Source: Tetradesmus obliquus | Lineage: Eukaryota; Chlorophyta; Chlorophyceae; Sphaeropleales; Scenedesmaceae | DNA length: 64,000 bases | Direction: 5' to 3' | NCBI GenBank assembly: GCA_030272155.1 | Contig: CP126198.1 | Span: 124,001-188,000 of the forward strand | Shown: positions 1 through 10,192 of the stretch, in pieces | Numbering within the stretch: the first letter of the stretch is position 1 | Layout of the letters: each line of letters starts with the position of its first letter | The notes under the pieces: generated by a model | The model's input: the letters and a program-made list of their open reading frames with translations, nothing else | Told to the model about the DNA's origin: nothing | Databases searched by the model: none | Translations under genes and position numbers: made by a program

Positions 1-68
1 CAGCAGTGAGCGTGACAGTTGGGGCGGTGGGCGGTGGTAGCCTTCTGGAATGATCGCCATGTGGTTGG

Positions 69-113
<45 letters not shown>

Positions 114-192
114 GAGAGCGAGAGTCAGGGCAGTGGGCGTGTGGTAGCCTTCTGGTATGATCGCCAAGTGGTTGGCCTGCGCTTAGCAGAAC

Positions 193-253
<61 letters not shown>

Positions 254-1002
254 TATGGGGGCAGCAGCAGTGTGGATGTTGCAGCTGCTGGCGCAGCACA
301 CACCACACTGCACCAGATGACACCAAGCATAGCCCTGCTGCCCAGCGACAGCCCAGACACAAACAGGTGCAGCAGCTGAAGCAGCAAACCGCATGACAGT
401 TGCGCCTGATTGACAGCAACGGCAGCAGCCTGGCTGGTCAAGTCATGCACGATACCCACTCACCCACACCGCCTCAACAGAGAGACACCCCCACACAACA
501 CCCACACACTTGGATGCACCTGAATGCAAGATTTCCTGGCGACAATTAAAAAACACGCACTCACCACGTCACCCAGCGCATCAGCTGACCCTCGTGCTCC
601 CCCAGTGGGGGGGGGGGGGGCCCAGCAGGCACGTCAGCCCAGCCATGCGGCAGGCACACGCTGCTGACAAGACAGGGCTAAGGAAGCTTTTTGCAGCAAG
701 CTGCCATGCACCGCAGTCAGCATGCGCAGCGCAGCATCACTGCGCCAGCCGCAAATGCTGCAGCCCCCCCCCCCCCCAAAAAAAAATAAAAAAAAAATAC
801 ACACATACACACCTCTCTCGCCATCAGCTGCTCACCAGCGTCACCCACCGCATCAGCTGCACCGGCAGCTGGCCCTCATGCTCCCCCAGGGGGGGCGGCC
901 CCAGCAGGCCCAGCAGCCAGCGGCCCAGCGGGCTGCCCCGCTGCTCCCACCAGAACAGGCCCTGCAGCCGCACACTGGCCACGGCTTCCTGCAGGCACAT
1001 AT

Positions 1003-1052
<50 letters not shown>

Positions 1053-1138
1053 GATCAGGTGAGGTGAGGGTGTGCTGCTCCCACCAGAACAGGCCCTGCA
1101 GCCGCACACACTGGCCACAGCCTCCTGCAGGCACATAT

Positions 1139-1192
<54 letters not shown>

Positions 1193-1903
1193 GGGAAGGC
1201 AAGGTGGCAGGGTGGGTGAATTGAAAGTGGTAGGCTGCTGCAGTGACAGTCAATCGTAAAAAAGGAGAAAAGTGCATGCTGACACCGCATGAGGTGAGTG
1301 TGCTGCTCCCACAAGAGCCGGCCCTGCAGCAGGCCCGCCACCACCACCACAACCGCAGCCGCCAGCCCACACCCTGAACCCCACCTGTGTGAATCCCAAC
1401 ACAATCTCACGGCTCCCTGGGGCACTTCCCGCACCGCCTCCCCATCCCACCTCACACCCACCATTCAAACCGTATACTCTAAATCTTGCCCTGAACCCCA
1501 CCTGGGTGAAGCCCAGCACGTTCTTCCGCACTGCTTCCAAGGGAGCGTCCCGCCCCGCCTCATCAACAGCGCGCGGGTTCAGCACCAACCTACCAACACC
1601 TCGACAGCTCCAAAACCCAAAACCCCAAAACCCTCAGCCACCCCACCTGTGTGAAGCCCAGCACGTTCTTCCGCACTGCCTCCGCAGGAACCTCCCGCCC
1701 CGCCTCCCCACCTCACCATACACAACTGAACCGTGTACCCAAATTTAAACCCTAACCCTTGAACCCACTGCCCACCTGCGTGAAGCCCAGCACGTTCTTC
1801 CTGACCTCCAGCAGGGGCACATCCCGCCCCGCCTCATCGACAGCGCGCGGGTCCAGCACCAGCATCCGGCTGCCTGCTGGCACCACGTTGAGGCCCTGCA
1901 CCT

Positions 1904-1939
<36 letters not shown>

Positions 1940-2628
1940 CGGCGAGGCGCGAGTACAGCAGCAGGTGCAGCAGCAGAGCTCTACAAAAGCATTATTCGTC
2001 ATATCGGCAAGGTGTTGCATGGCAAGTTGTCCAGCAACGATGCGCCGCTTCAGGTGGCAGCAGCAGCGTGTGAAGTGCTTGCAGCAGCAGCGACAGCAGC
2101 AGCATGCTGCAGCAGGGCATGCAGCACCCCTGCAGTGCCCCTGGACTGCAGGGATGAGCAGCAGCAGGCTCAGTCACACACTGCATGCACTGAACGAGCT
2201 CAACCTGGCAGCAGCAGCCTCGCACACTCGGCCACAACACAGTAGCACTACTGCAGCAGCAGCAGCAGCAATACAGCAGCAGCAGCAGCGCTTACTCTTG
2301 CCCCCGTTGACGATCGTTTTGCGTGGCAGCTCGATCCAGCTGGATCCTTCGCGGCCCTTCAGCTTCCTGCCAGCCCCAGTGGATGACAGGCCCCTGGCCA
2401 CCCAGCCCTGCAGGCTGCTGCTGCTGTAGGGCGGCACATAGCTGGTGGACACTCCCTCAGCAGGCTCTGATCTGGCAGCACTTGAGGAGCCCCCTGCAGC
2501 GTGCTTCAGCAGGGCAGCAGCTGCATACTTCTGCTGGTCTGCTGCTGCTGCTGCGGAGGTGTCTGCTGCCGGGGCCAGCAGCTGGTTGTGGTGCTGCTGC
2601 TGCTGCAGCAGCTGCTGCTGGCGTGAGC
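1..2628 (-). CDS. Unrecognised protein, 3' part cut by window edge
   Basis: Four exons can be joined in frame on the minus strand: A 2296-2628, B 1776-1978, C 836-988 and D, which starts at 69 and runs off the left edge. Exon A (Gln/Ala-rich, then SSWIELPRKTIVNGGK) splices into a Leu-rich stretch (LLLHLLLYSRLAVLLL) followed by MLVLDPRAVDEAGRD and RKNVLGFTQ. Exon C encodes ASVRLQGLFWWEQRG and LPVQLMRWVTL, and exon D begins ANHMAIIPEGYHRP. Phases match at every junction. No ATG was found, so more 5' exons above 2628 are likely. I do not recognise the family; the Leu run could be a membrane segment or only a CTG-repeat product. Edges of exons B, C and D are repeated in the introns (see repeats). 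Confidence is moderate for the exons, low for boundaries upstream of A. Confidence 0.5.
104..1700 (-). repeat. Exon-edge echoes in introns of the first gene
   Basis: Partial copies of exon edges lie in the introns. Exon B's 3' end plus donor recurs at about 1640-1690, 1490-1580 and 1370-1430. The acceptor side of exon C recurs at about 1065-1140 and 1290-1335. Exon C's 3' end plus donor recurs at about 550-625. Exon D's acceptor side recurs at about 104-190. CAG/CTG runs (74-114, 190-253, 1003-1051, 1138-1192) sit just before the acceptors in the sense direction. The copies are diverged but keep the splice dinucleotides. A G run of about 14 interrupts the copy near 608. Confidence 0.75.
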
Positions 2629-5041
2629 CTGCAGCAGCAACAGCTGGATGTGGTGATGCACATGTTGATTTGAATGATAGCAGACATTCGATTCAACGGT
2701 CGTATGTTGTCTGCAGTAGAAGGCTGAGGGCCCTGTGGATGCTGATCAGGCGGCAGCAGCAGCAGCAGCAGCAGGGCTGCTGCAGCAGCAATCTGCCGCC
2801 CTGAAGCTGTGATGCCAGTTGCTGGACAGACGCTCGTACCTGATGTTGCAGCATCTTGATATGGTTTTCTGTCGTCGCTCATTGCGTGTGGCTTGGTAGC
2901 GAAACAGGACGCGGGCAGATCAGACTGGCCAGCCTGCAGCGTGGACAACAACGCTGGAGTACTGACTCGCTGGGGTGCATAGACGCAATATATATCTGTC
3001 TTCACCAGCAGCCACCAGTGTGGTTGTATTCGAGCCTGCAATCTCACCGCTGCGGTCGCGGCAGGGTTGCGGGGTGGCTCGCTGCTGTTGTCTCTTCAGT
3101 TCAAACTGGTGCGTGCGGCAATCCTGAACAAAAGTCGTAGACCTACGTTGAACACGTGACCTCGTTAAATCCACAAAACAGATTTACTGTTCTTGCAGAC
3201 TGCATGGCAACCAAGCAGACGTTGGACCCCTGCTGGCTGCAGCAAGTCACATGCTCGCTCATGCTCAACCTGGCATGCTGCTTCCATGGCAGGAGTCTTC
3301 GATGTTTGCAGTCACACTGTATGACGCTTACAGAGCAGAGCTGCCTAAGCCTGTGCAACCCAGCCGCAACACGCATGCTACTGCAGGCTGCTGCAGCTGC
3401 TTGCAGGACAACTGCATGGTGCAGTACTGTCGCCAGCCAACGTGAAGCAGCACCAGGTGCAACATTATTCTTCAGACTGCAAATATTCGCGGTCAACACT
3501 ATTACAAATACCCAGCTTGGAAGCTATGCAGTGCTTGCCACATGGTGATGAAAATGAGACAGCTGCAAGCAACGGTGCCACATTCTGGCAGCTGTGCTCA
3601 ATGCTACTGGATCAGATGGTTTGAGGGTGTCACCAACTCACAACTGCGGGCGTGGCTGCTGGTCCCTCAAACACGAACTACAGGACCCCATACAGGCCTG
3701 ACATACATTGTACAGCCGCAGCACAAGGGTTGCAACAACACAACCCAGCAAAGCCAACCACGCAGGAGATCACCCCCCACAACAGCATCGCCAAAGACAT
3801 CAGGGCAGGGCACCAGATCATAAGTGGTGCCGCTGAGAGCAATGCAACGCCAAGCTGGTGACTACAAAAATGAGCCAACTAGTCAAATGTCTGTGGTCTG
3901 CCTCGGCAGCCGCCCAACAACTCGTTAGCCAGCTGCAGCTGACCGGCAGAACACACACCAGCAGCTTGCCGTGCAGCACATGCTAGCCAGGCAGCGTGAG
4001 TATGCACTGGCCCAAGTGCACTGTCCACTGTGCACTGTCCACCACGTAGCGAGCCCAACGCACAACAGCGAGCAACAGCTGCTGCTGCCACAGTGGATGG
4101 CGGCGTGACCTGCATGCAGTTACCCAACACCAACACACATCCACATGCTGCCAGCAAAAGCACAGATGCAGCTGACACATGAAGATGGCCGCACGCTGCG
4201 GGCCTAGCATGCCACAGCTGTTGCGCACAACAGGTCGGGTGTTGTGCCACAACAAGCTGCAGCAACAAGTGGGTTGCCTGCTTGGCTAGACACACCGTGT
4301 GTGGGAGTGACTCCCAAGGCAATGCACAGGAAGCAGGACCATAGGCGTACGGCCCAAGAAAAGGTCAAACAATGGACACTGTGGGGTAGCGCTGCCCTGA
4401 CCAACAGATCGCGTGTTGGCGCATGGCAGGCAGTTGAGGCATGAGGCAGAACTCCTGCTGTGCGTGCTGCCCACAAACTCATGGCGGCCGCTACACAGAT
4501 GCAGCTACAACTCGTGAGCAAAAGTCAATACATTGACCAACCACTAATGGCTACCAGGGGCGCAGCACGCCCTATGTGTGTGCAGGCACCGGCAGAAAGA
4601 GAAGCTTTGCTAGGCTGCTGAACACCCAGATGATGCAGCGGATCGCAAAGCTTGCAACTGTGTCATGCGTTTCCCTACTTTACCGCAGCCAAGTGTCTGT
4701 GGTGGCGTATGCCGCATGAACACACCATGTAACCCCTCTATATATCATGCGTTTCCCTACATCGCACACCAAGCACACCCGCTTTCAAACAGCAAACGAC
4801 AGCCAGCAGCGCTTGAGCAATCACACCCGCGGCCGCAGCAGCCAGCTGACCCAAGCAGGCATAGTGACCTGGTAAGCAAGCAGTGCACTGCAAGCCGATG
4901 GCGACCCCGCCAGTGGATCCCGCCACTACCAAACCTTACGCAGCAGCATACACACATCGCTGCATCATGGCTGCTTCATGGCTGTATCATGGCTGTATCA
5001 TGGCTGCATCATGGCTGCATCATAGCTGCATTACAGCTGCA
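2629..5041. other. Intergenic / no gene recognised
   Basis: No reading frame here has a recognisable domain or a consistent exon chain. The open frames are short and Cys/Ser/Ala-rich. The left part may hold 5' exons or promoter of the first gene. The right part should be the 3' flank of the bZIP-ARM gene. The motif CATGCGTTTCCCTAC occurs twice, near 4664 and 4748. An 11-bp tandem repeat closes the interval. Confidence 0.5.
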
Positions 5042-5047
5042 TCATGT
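4968..5047. repeat. 11-bp tandem repeat CATGGCTGYAT, about 7 copies
   Basis: Units CATGGCTGCTT, CATGGCTGTAT (x2), CATGGCTGCAT (x2), CATAGCTGCAT and TACAGCTGCAT follow each other without spacing. The array abuts and slightly overlaps the predicted stop codon of the bZIP-ARM gene at 5042, so on the minus strand it would begin the 3' UTR. The period is close to one helical turn. Confidence 0.85.
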
Positions 5048-7513
5048 GCGGCTGCTGCTGGCCGCCCCAACGGACGGCTGTGCCATGTGCCGCACACCAG
5101 CAGCCGCCACCGCCACCTCATCATGCCCAGGGGCCAGCTGCGCCATGCTGACTAGACACCCAGCAGCAGCCTGCCGCAGCGCCGACCCCGCCTTACCCCG
5201 CGCCACCGCTAATAACAACACCTCCACGCCGCCTGCAGCAGCCAGCCCCTCGACTGTCTTCACACTGCACTGCTGGCTCAGCAGCCCCTGCAGCGCCCGC
5301 ACAGCCGCCAGCTGCACTGCCATGCTGCCTGCAGCCTCCAGCAGCCGCAGCAGCACCACAGGGGCCCCAGCCGCCACCAGAGCATCCTTATACCCCGCAT
5401 CTTGACCCGCCAAGCTATCCAAAACAGCCAGCGCAGTCAGCTGCAGGTCAGTCCAGCCGCCGGCCTCCTTACTGTTCACACAGCAGCGCAGCAGCCCCAG
5501 CAGGCCCTGCAGCGCGAGGGCTAACGCGTCATCCGCGCGCTCGTCATCTGTTAGTAACAGCGACGCCAGCAGCCGGAACAGCCGCTCCAATGCTTCCATC
5601 ACTGTGGCTTTGTCCACGCTGCTCAGCAGCTGCACCTCTGTGTGGATCTGCCGCTGCAGCTCGTCGCCGCCACACGCAGCAGCGGCAGCAGCAGCAGCAG
5701 GGCCGCGGCCCAGCAGCTTCGGGTGCTGCTGCTGCAGCAGCGCCACCGCACTCAGCGCAGCTGTAGCAGCGAGGCACTCCTCAGGGCTGAGGCCTGCCGC
5801 AGGAATCAGGCCTGCGGCGGCCGCCTCCGCAGCGCGCGACGTCATGTGGCGCTTGCGCTTGCTGCGATGCGCATGCTCGCCTGCTGCTGGTGTGGCTGTG
5901 GCTGCGGCTGGAGCTGTGTGACCGACCGGCATGATGTGTGCCGCTACCGCTGCTGCTGCTGTATCAGCTGCAGCGTTCTCAGGCGAGGCGCGCTTGCGCC
6001 GGCCACTGTCAAAGCTGCCGCCGCTGCCGCCGCTGGCATCGCCTGCTGCTGCTGCTGCTGCTGCTGCTCCGCCGCGGCGCTGCTGCTGCAGCTGCTGCAG
6101 GCGTGCCATGACCCTGGCGTGTGCTGCCCTGTCTGCTGCATCGCTGCCGTGCAGGTCTGCCACCTCACCGGACGAGGCGGACTGCAGCTGCTGCTCGTCA
6201 CAGCCCAGCTGGGCTGCTGCTGCTGCTGCTGCTGAGGATGATGAGCGGCGGCTGTCACGCTGCCGGTGGGCGCCAGCATCCTGCTGCAGTACAGGGGGGG
6301 GGGGCAGCAGCAGCAGCAGCAGCAGACGGGCACTGTCATACGAGTGCCGTGCTGCGGGTGGATTGCACTTTTGAGTGTTGCTGCCAAACAGCAGCCAAGG
6401 CACGCATGAAAACCCTACACAGCATGCTTGCACTGTGCAGCAGTGCACAAGGTGCACAGGCACTGCAAATTGCAAGCATGCACTGCTGCGAGCATCGCGC
6501 TACGCATGGGCCTGCCCTGCAACCCACCTGCTGCCAGCCGTGTGGGTCTGCAGTGCTGCGGTGGCCAGGGGTGCTGCTGCCTGCTGCTGCTGCCGCTGCT
6601 GCTGCTGCTGGTGCCAGCAGCTCCTCCTCTGCTGCTACTGCTGCCAGGCAGTCAAGCGCAGCCAGCGCATCCACTTCTACTGCTGCTGCTGCTGCTGCTG
6701 CTGCTGGGCGGATGCCGTTCTCCTTCTGGCCTGCTGCTGCTGCTGCTGTGTGTGCTGTGCTCCTGGCTGCCGGGGTCTTGGCAGCAGCAGCAGCAGCAGC
6801 AGACTTGGGTGCCGGCATGCTGCTGCTGCTGCCAGGCGGGCCCCTCAGCTTCTGCAGCTGCAGCTGCAAGCAGCAACAAGACAAGTGACAGTACACGTGT
6901 CGACAGGCGCAGCACAGTCACCACTTATTGCAAGGTGGCGGCTCATAGCTAGTCAACAACCTAAGCCTGCTCAGACGTCTGTTGCGTTGACATGCATGCA
7001 GCTGTACATGTAACTATTTCATTGTTTATTTTTTGTGTAGCGTGCTGGGTGCTTCATCAGGACGGGCCATCAGCAGCCACCTACCTTGCAGGACAGGCCA
7101 GACTCGTCCCCAGCCGGCCACACACTAGCCAAGGATGCACTGTACGCCCTGCACCCCCAGCCCCTTCCCTCTTCTGCCCATCTTCCATTTCTATGCCACA
7201 CCTAACTCCACGCCTTCACAACCCCCGCACCAGCCACCCTCACCTCCTTCAGCAGCTTGGCCTTCAGCTTGCTGCGTGCTGCTGCCTCCCTGTTGGCCAT
7301 GATGCGCGCAACCTTGCTCGGCTCAAGCCCAGCAAAGCGGGGGTCATGCAGCGGGTCGACCTGCTTCTGGCGGCCGCCCCTGCCGCGCCGCACTACTGTC
7401 TTGGCGATGAGTGCGGGCAGCACCTCCTGCGGCAGCTCCTGCAGGACGCCCAGCTCGTCCAGGATGGTGCTGGCGGTGCGCACCGCATGCGCGGTTTGCA
7501 CAGGCAGCGGCAT
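5042..7513 (-). CDS. bZIP basic region plus armadillo-like repeat protein
   Basis: Three exons join in frame: 7244-7513, 6528-6863 and 5042-6283 (stop), giving 615 aa from the ATG at 7513. Exon 1 ends with a plant group I (RSG/VIP1-like) bZIP basic region, SKVARIMANREAAARSKLK, which keeps the N-x7-K spacing. The following heptads do not form a normal zipper: after LLKELQLQKLRG the chain turns into Ala/Ser-rich linker. Exon 3 has a Lys/Arg patch (RSKRKRH, possible nuclear signal). Its C-terminal half is Leu/Ala-rich helical repeats with armadillo-like features (VVLLRLLEAAG, LAAVRALQGLL, VEVLLLAVARG). A nuclear DNA-binding or scaffold role is inference. Upstream 5' exons are possible because the frame is open to an acceptor-like site at about 7528. 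Alternatively two genes could be wrongly joined, but the phases agree. Confidence 0.6.
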
Positions 7514-7528
7514 GGTGGCAGGCAGCGC

Positions 7529-8990
7529 CTGGGTGGCTGTTGGCGGGGAGGGTAGCAGGCGGGGTTGAGGTGGGAGGTGTGTCAGAAAGGGGAGCAGCAG
7601 CGGAGCCACAGCAGGTGCATGATTTAGATTAGGGTTGGGAACAGTTGGTTCGCATACTGAGGCAAATGGAGCAGGCAGATGGCAGACTGCTGTACATGCA
7701 CCCACATACAGCAGCGCATGCAAGGTGCCCTGATCATACAGTGCAACGTGCCAGCTCCCTCGCTTCACGCGGCTTTCGAAGACCATACCAGCCAAATTCC
7801 ATAAAAGTGCAAATATGGAAGCAACGGCGGACGGGCATTGGCGGGCCCGCTGTGTATATTGAAGGCTGCAGAGTAGGCGGTCTCTGGCCCAGCTGTGTGC
7901 GTAGCTGCCCTGCAAATTCCGTACTCTTGTCGCTACCCCTCTGCTTACCTGATCCAGGTCCCTTGCCGAGCGCCTCAGGCCCTGCTCCGGTGCCAGTGTC
8001 TTGCCGCGCTTCCTGCATATCTCAAAGGCCAGCTTTCTCCAGGCAGCCTCAGGACAGCGGCGATCCTATTTCTCAAGTGACCGATTATGTCCAAGTAACA
8101 GTGAAAGCAGGCTCCGGCTATGCCGTGATGGCACTGGCCAAGATTGGCACCTGTCCCTGTCGACACTGTGTTTCGTGCTGTGAGAGTGTAGAAACAGGAT
8201 AACTTCGATGTAATACCCGCCGAGGTCGCCGATCAACTGGTGCGAGGGGGAGGTCTTCGCTACCAAAACCGGCGCGCCACTTCCTTCTGAAACATGTGTT
8301 ACGTTTCCTACACACCGCTATTGAGCATGTCGAGCGTCGATAAGGCGTTTCATCAGCATATCAACTCATAAGCATCGCACACGCTGAAGTTGGCTGCAGC
8401 AGAGAGCCATGATAAATGGACAGCAGTTCAACAGCATGCCTCACCTGCAGAACGAAATACTAGGCCGTGTATCACTGTCGTCGATCGGCTACCTTCCTCA
8501 ATAGCTTAGATCCATTTTGAGTTTCTCAGCTTGAACTGTGAATGGATCTGGACCTGCTACCTGTCCGTCAAGCCCATCACTTACAGGCCCTGTACACGCT
8601 GCCCGGCTCAAGGGCCTTGATGCCAGAACTGTGCCTGCAGAGCTATGCTGCAGGCAATGATGTTGCACATTAAACATGTTGGCAGAGGTACCCTTGTCAT
8701 GTATTGAAGCCTGCAAAGCATATACTCATGTTGCATGCAGCGCCCACAAGGTTGGCGCTGGCAGTGTGAGCAGGATTAATCACAATATTGTGCATGCGCT
8801 GGGGCCAGCCCTCCCGTGAGGTGCTATATAAAGAAAGTTGCCGATTGCATTCATTACAAGCACAAGCATCATGCAACAGGTGCTGGCACAACCTGGACCA
8901 GGCAGCTCAAGAAACACCACTTGCAGTCCGCACACTTTTGCTTCAAAAACTCTGCGCTGCATGACTGCCAGCATGCTGTGTGTGAGCTAT
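7529..8990. other. Intergenic, no gene recognised
   Basis: Contains promoter and possibly 5' exons of the bZIP-ARM gene and the 3' flank of the MYND gene. A plus-strand TATATAA lies at about 8825, but no plus-strand gene follows. I see no conserved domain in any frame. Confidence 0.4.
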
Positions 8991-8999
8991 GCAGCATGC

Positions 9000-10112
9000 C
9001 AGCTGCCACGGACATGCACGCCCTGCTCTCCTTGCTGCCCCGTGCGTGCCGCAGCGATGCACGTGCGCTACGTCAACCATACGCTACTCCTGCTCCTGCC
9101 CCTTGCGTGCAGCAGCGATGCGCTTGCACACTGGCGCGTGCTGCCCTTACCAGCTCTGCTGCTGGCAGGTCTTGCTGCAGAAGCGTGCAGTGGCGCAGCC
9201 AGAGCACCTGCTGCCCTTGCGGGACACCAGCGCAAGCTCGCTGCACTCCGCCACGTTGCTGCAGGTGGGGTTGCAGCACCAGTAGGGCACAGGCAGCTGC
9301 AGGCAGATGGCATCCCCAAACTGCTGCAGCGCCTGGGCCAGCTGCTCAGCCTGCTGGCCTAGGAAAACCTGTTGCTGCTGCTGCTGCTGCTGCTGCCTGC
9401 CATCCTGCTCCTGTTGTTCGTCTTGCTGTACACCATTTGTAGCGCTGCTTGGGACCACGGTGGTGCTGCTGCTGTTCAGTCCAGGCAGCTGTGTCGTGCT
9501 CTGTTGCTGCTGCTTCTGCTGCTGCCCTTCCTCTTTGCTATGCTCCTGCTGTGCCTGTTGCTGCAGCCGTTTCGTGTTGCTGCCAGAGCTCCAGCAGCTG
9601 ACAGTTGGCACCTGTGCATTGCCTGCTTGCTGCTGCTGTTGTTGTTGCGCCCCCAAGCCTAGGTACGGCTGCAGCTGCTCCTGCAATGCCTGCCCCTGCT
9701 GCTGCAGCTCTGCCAATGCATGGGCAGCAGCTGCTGCATCACCCGGCAGCTGCAAGCCTGCAGCAGCCAGGCTGGCACTGCACGCACCAATCATCCCCTT
9801 TGTGACTGCAGGGAGACGCTGCACTTGGATGCTGACAAATGCTGTCTTGGCTGCCGCTGCAGCTTCCACTTGGCTGCAGCGCTGCTGTGCAGCTGCTGCA
9901 GCCAGTTGTGCCGCAGCCTGCTGCTGCAGCAAAAGTGCATACTTGGCGAGCTGCGACAAGCAGCGGCCACGCAGCAGCAGCTGCAGCGGGCCATCAACGT
10001 GTTGGCAGGCTTGCATCACCTGAAGGCACAGCTTCTGGCTGTTGCCTGCAGCACTCAAGACCTGCAAGCCAGTAGCCGGGGCGGCAAGGCCAGAAGTGCT
10101 GCTGCCCGCATC

Positions 10113-10192
<80 letters not shown>

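Noticed and set aside
853-1464. Minus-strand 203-codon frame with Cys and Ala runs
   Set aside because: It reads through introns and CAG tracts; only the splice-defined exon 836-988 in another frame is supported.
5604-6374. Long plus-strand open frames (105-197 codons) antisense to the bZIP-ARM gene
   Set aside because: They are Cys/Ala/Ser runs produced by reading CAG/CTG repeats in other frames; the minus-strand frame has conserved protein features and matching splice phases.
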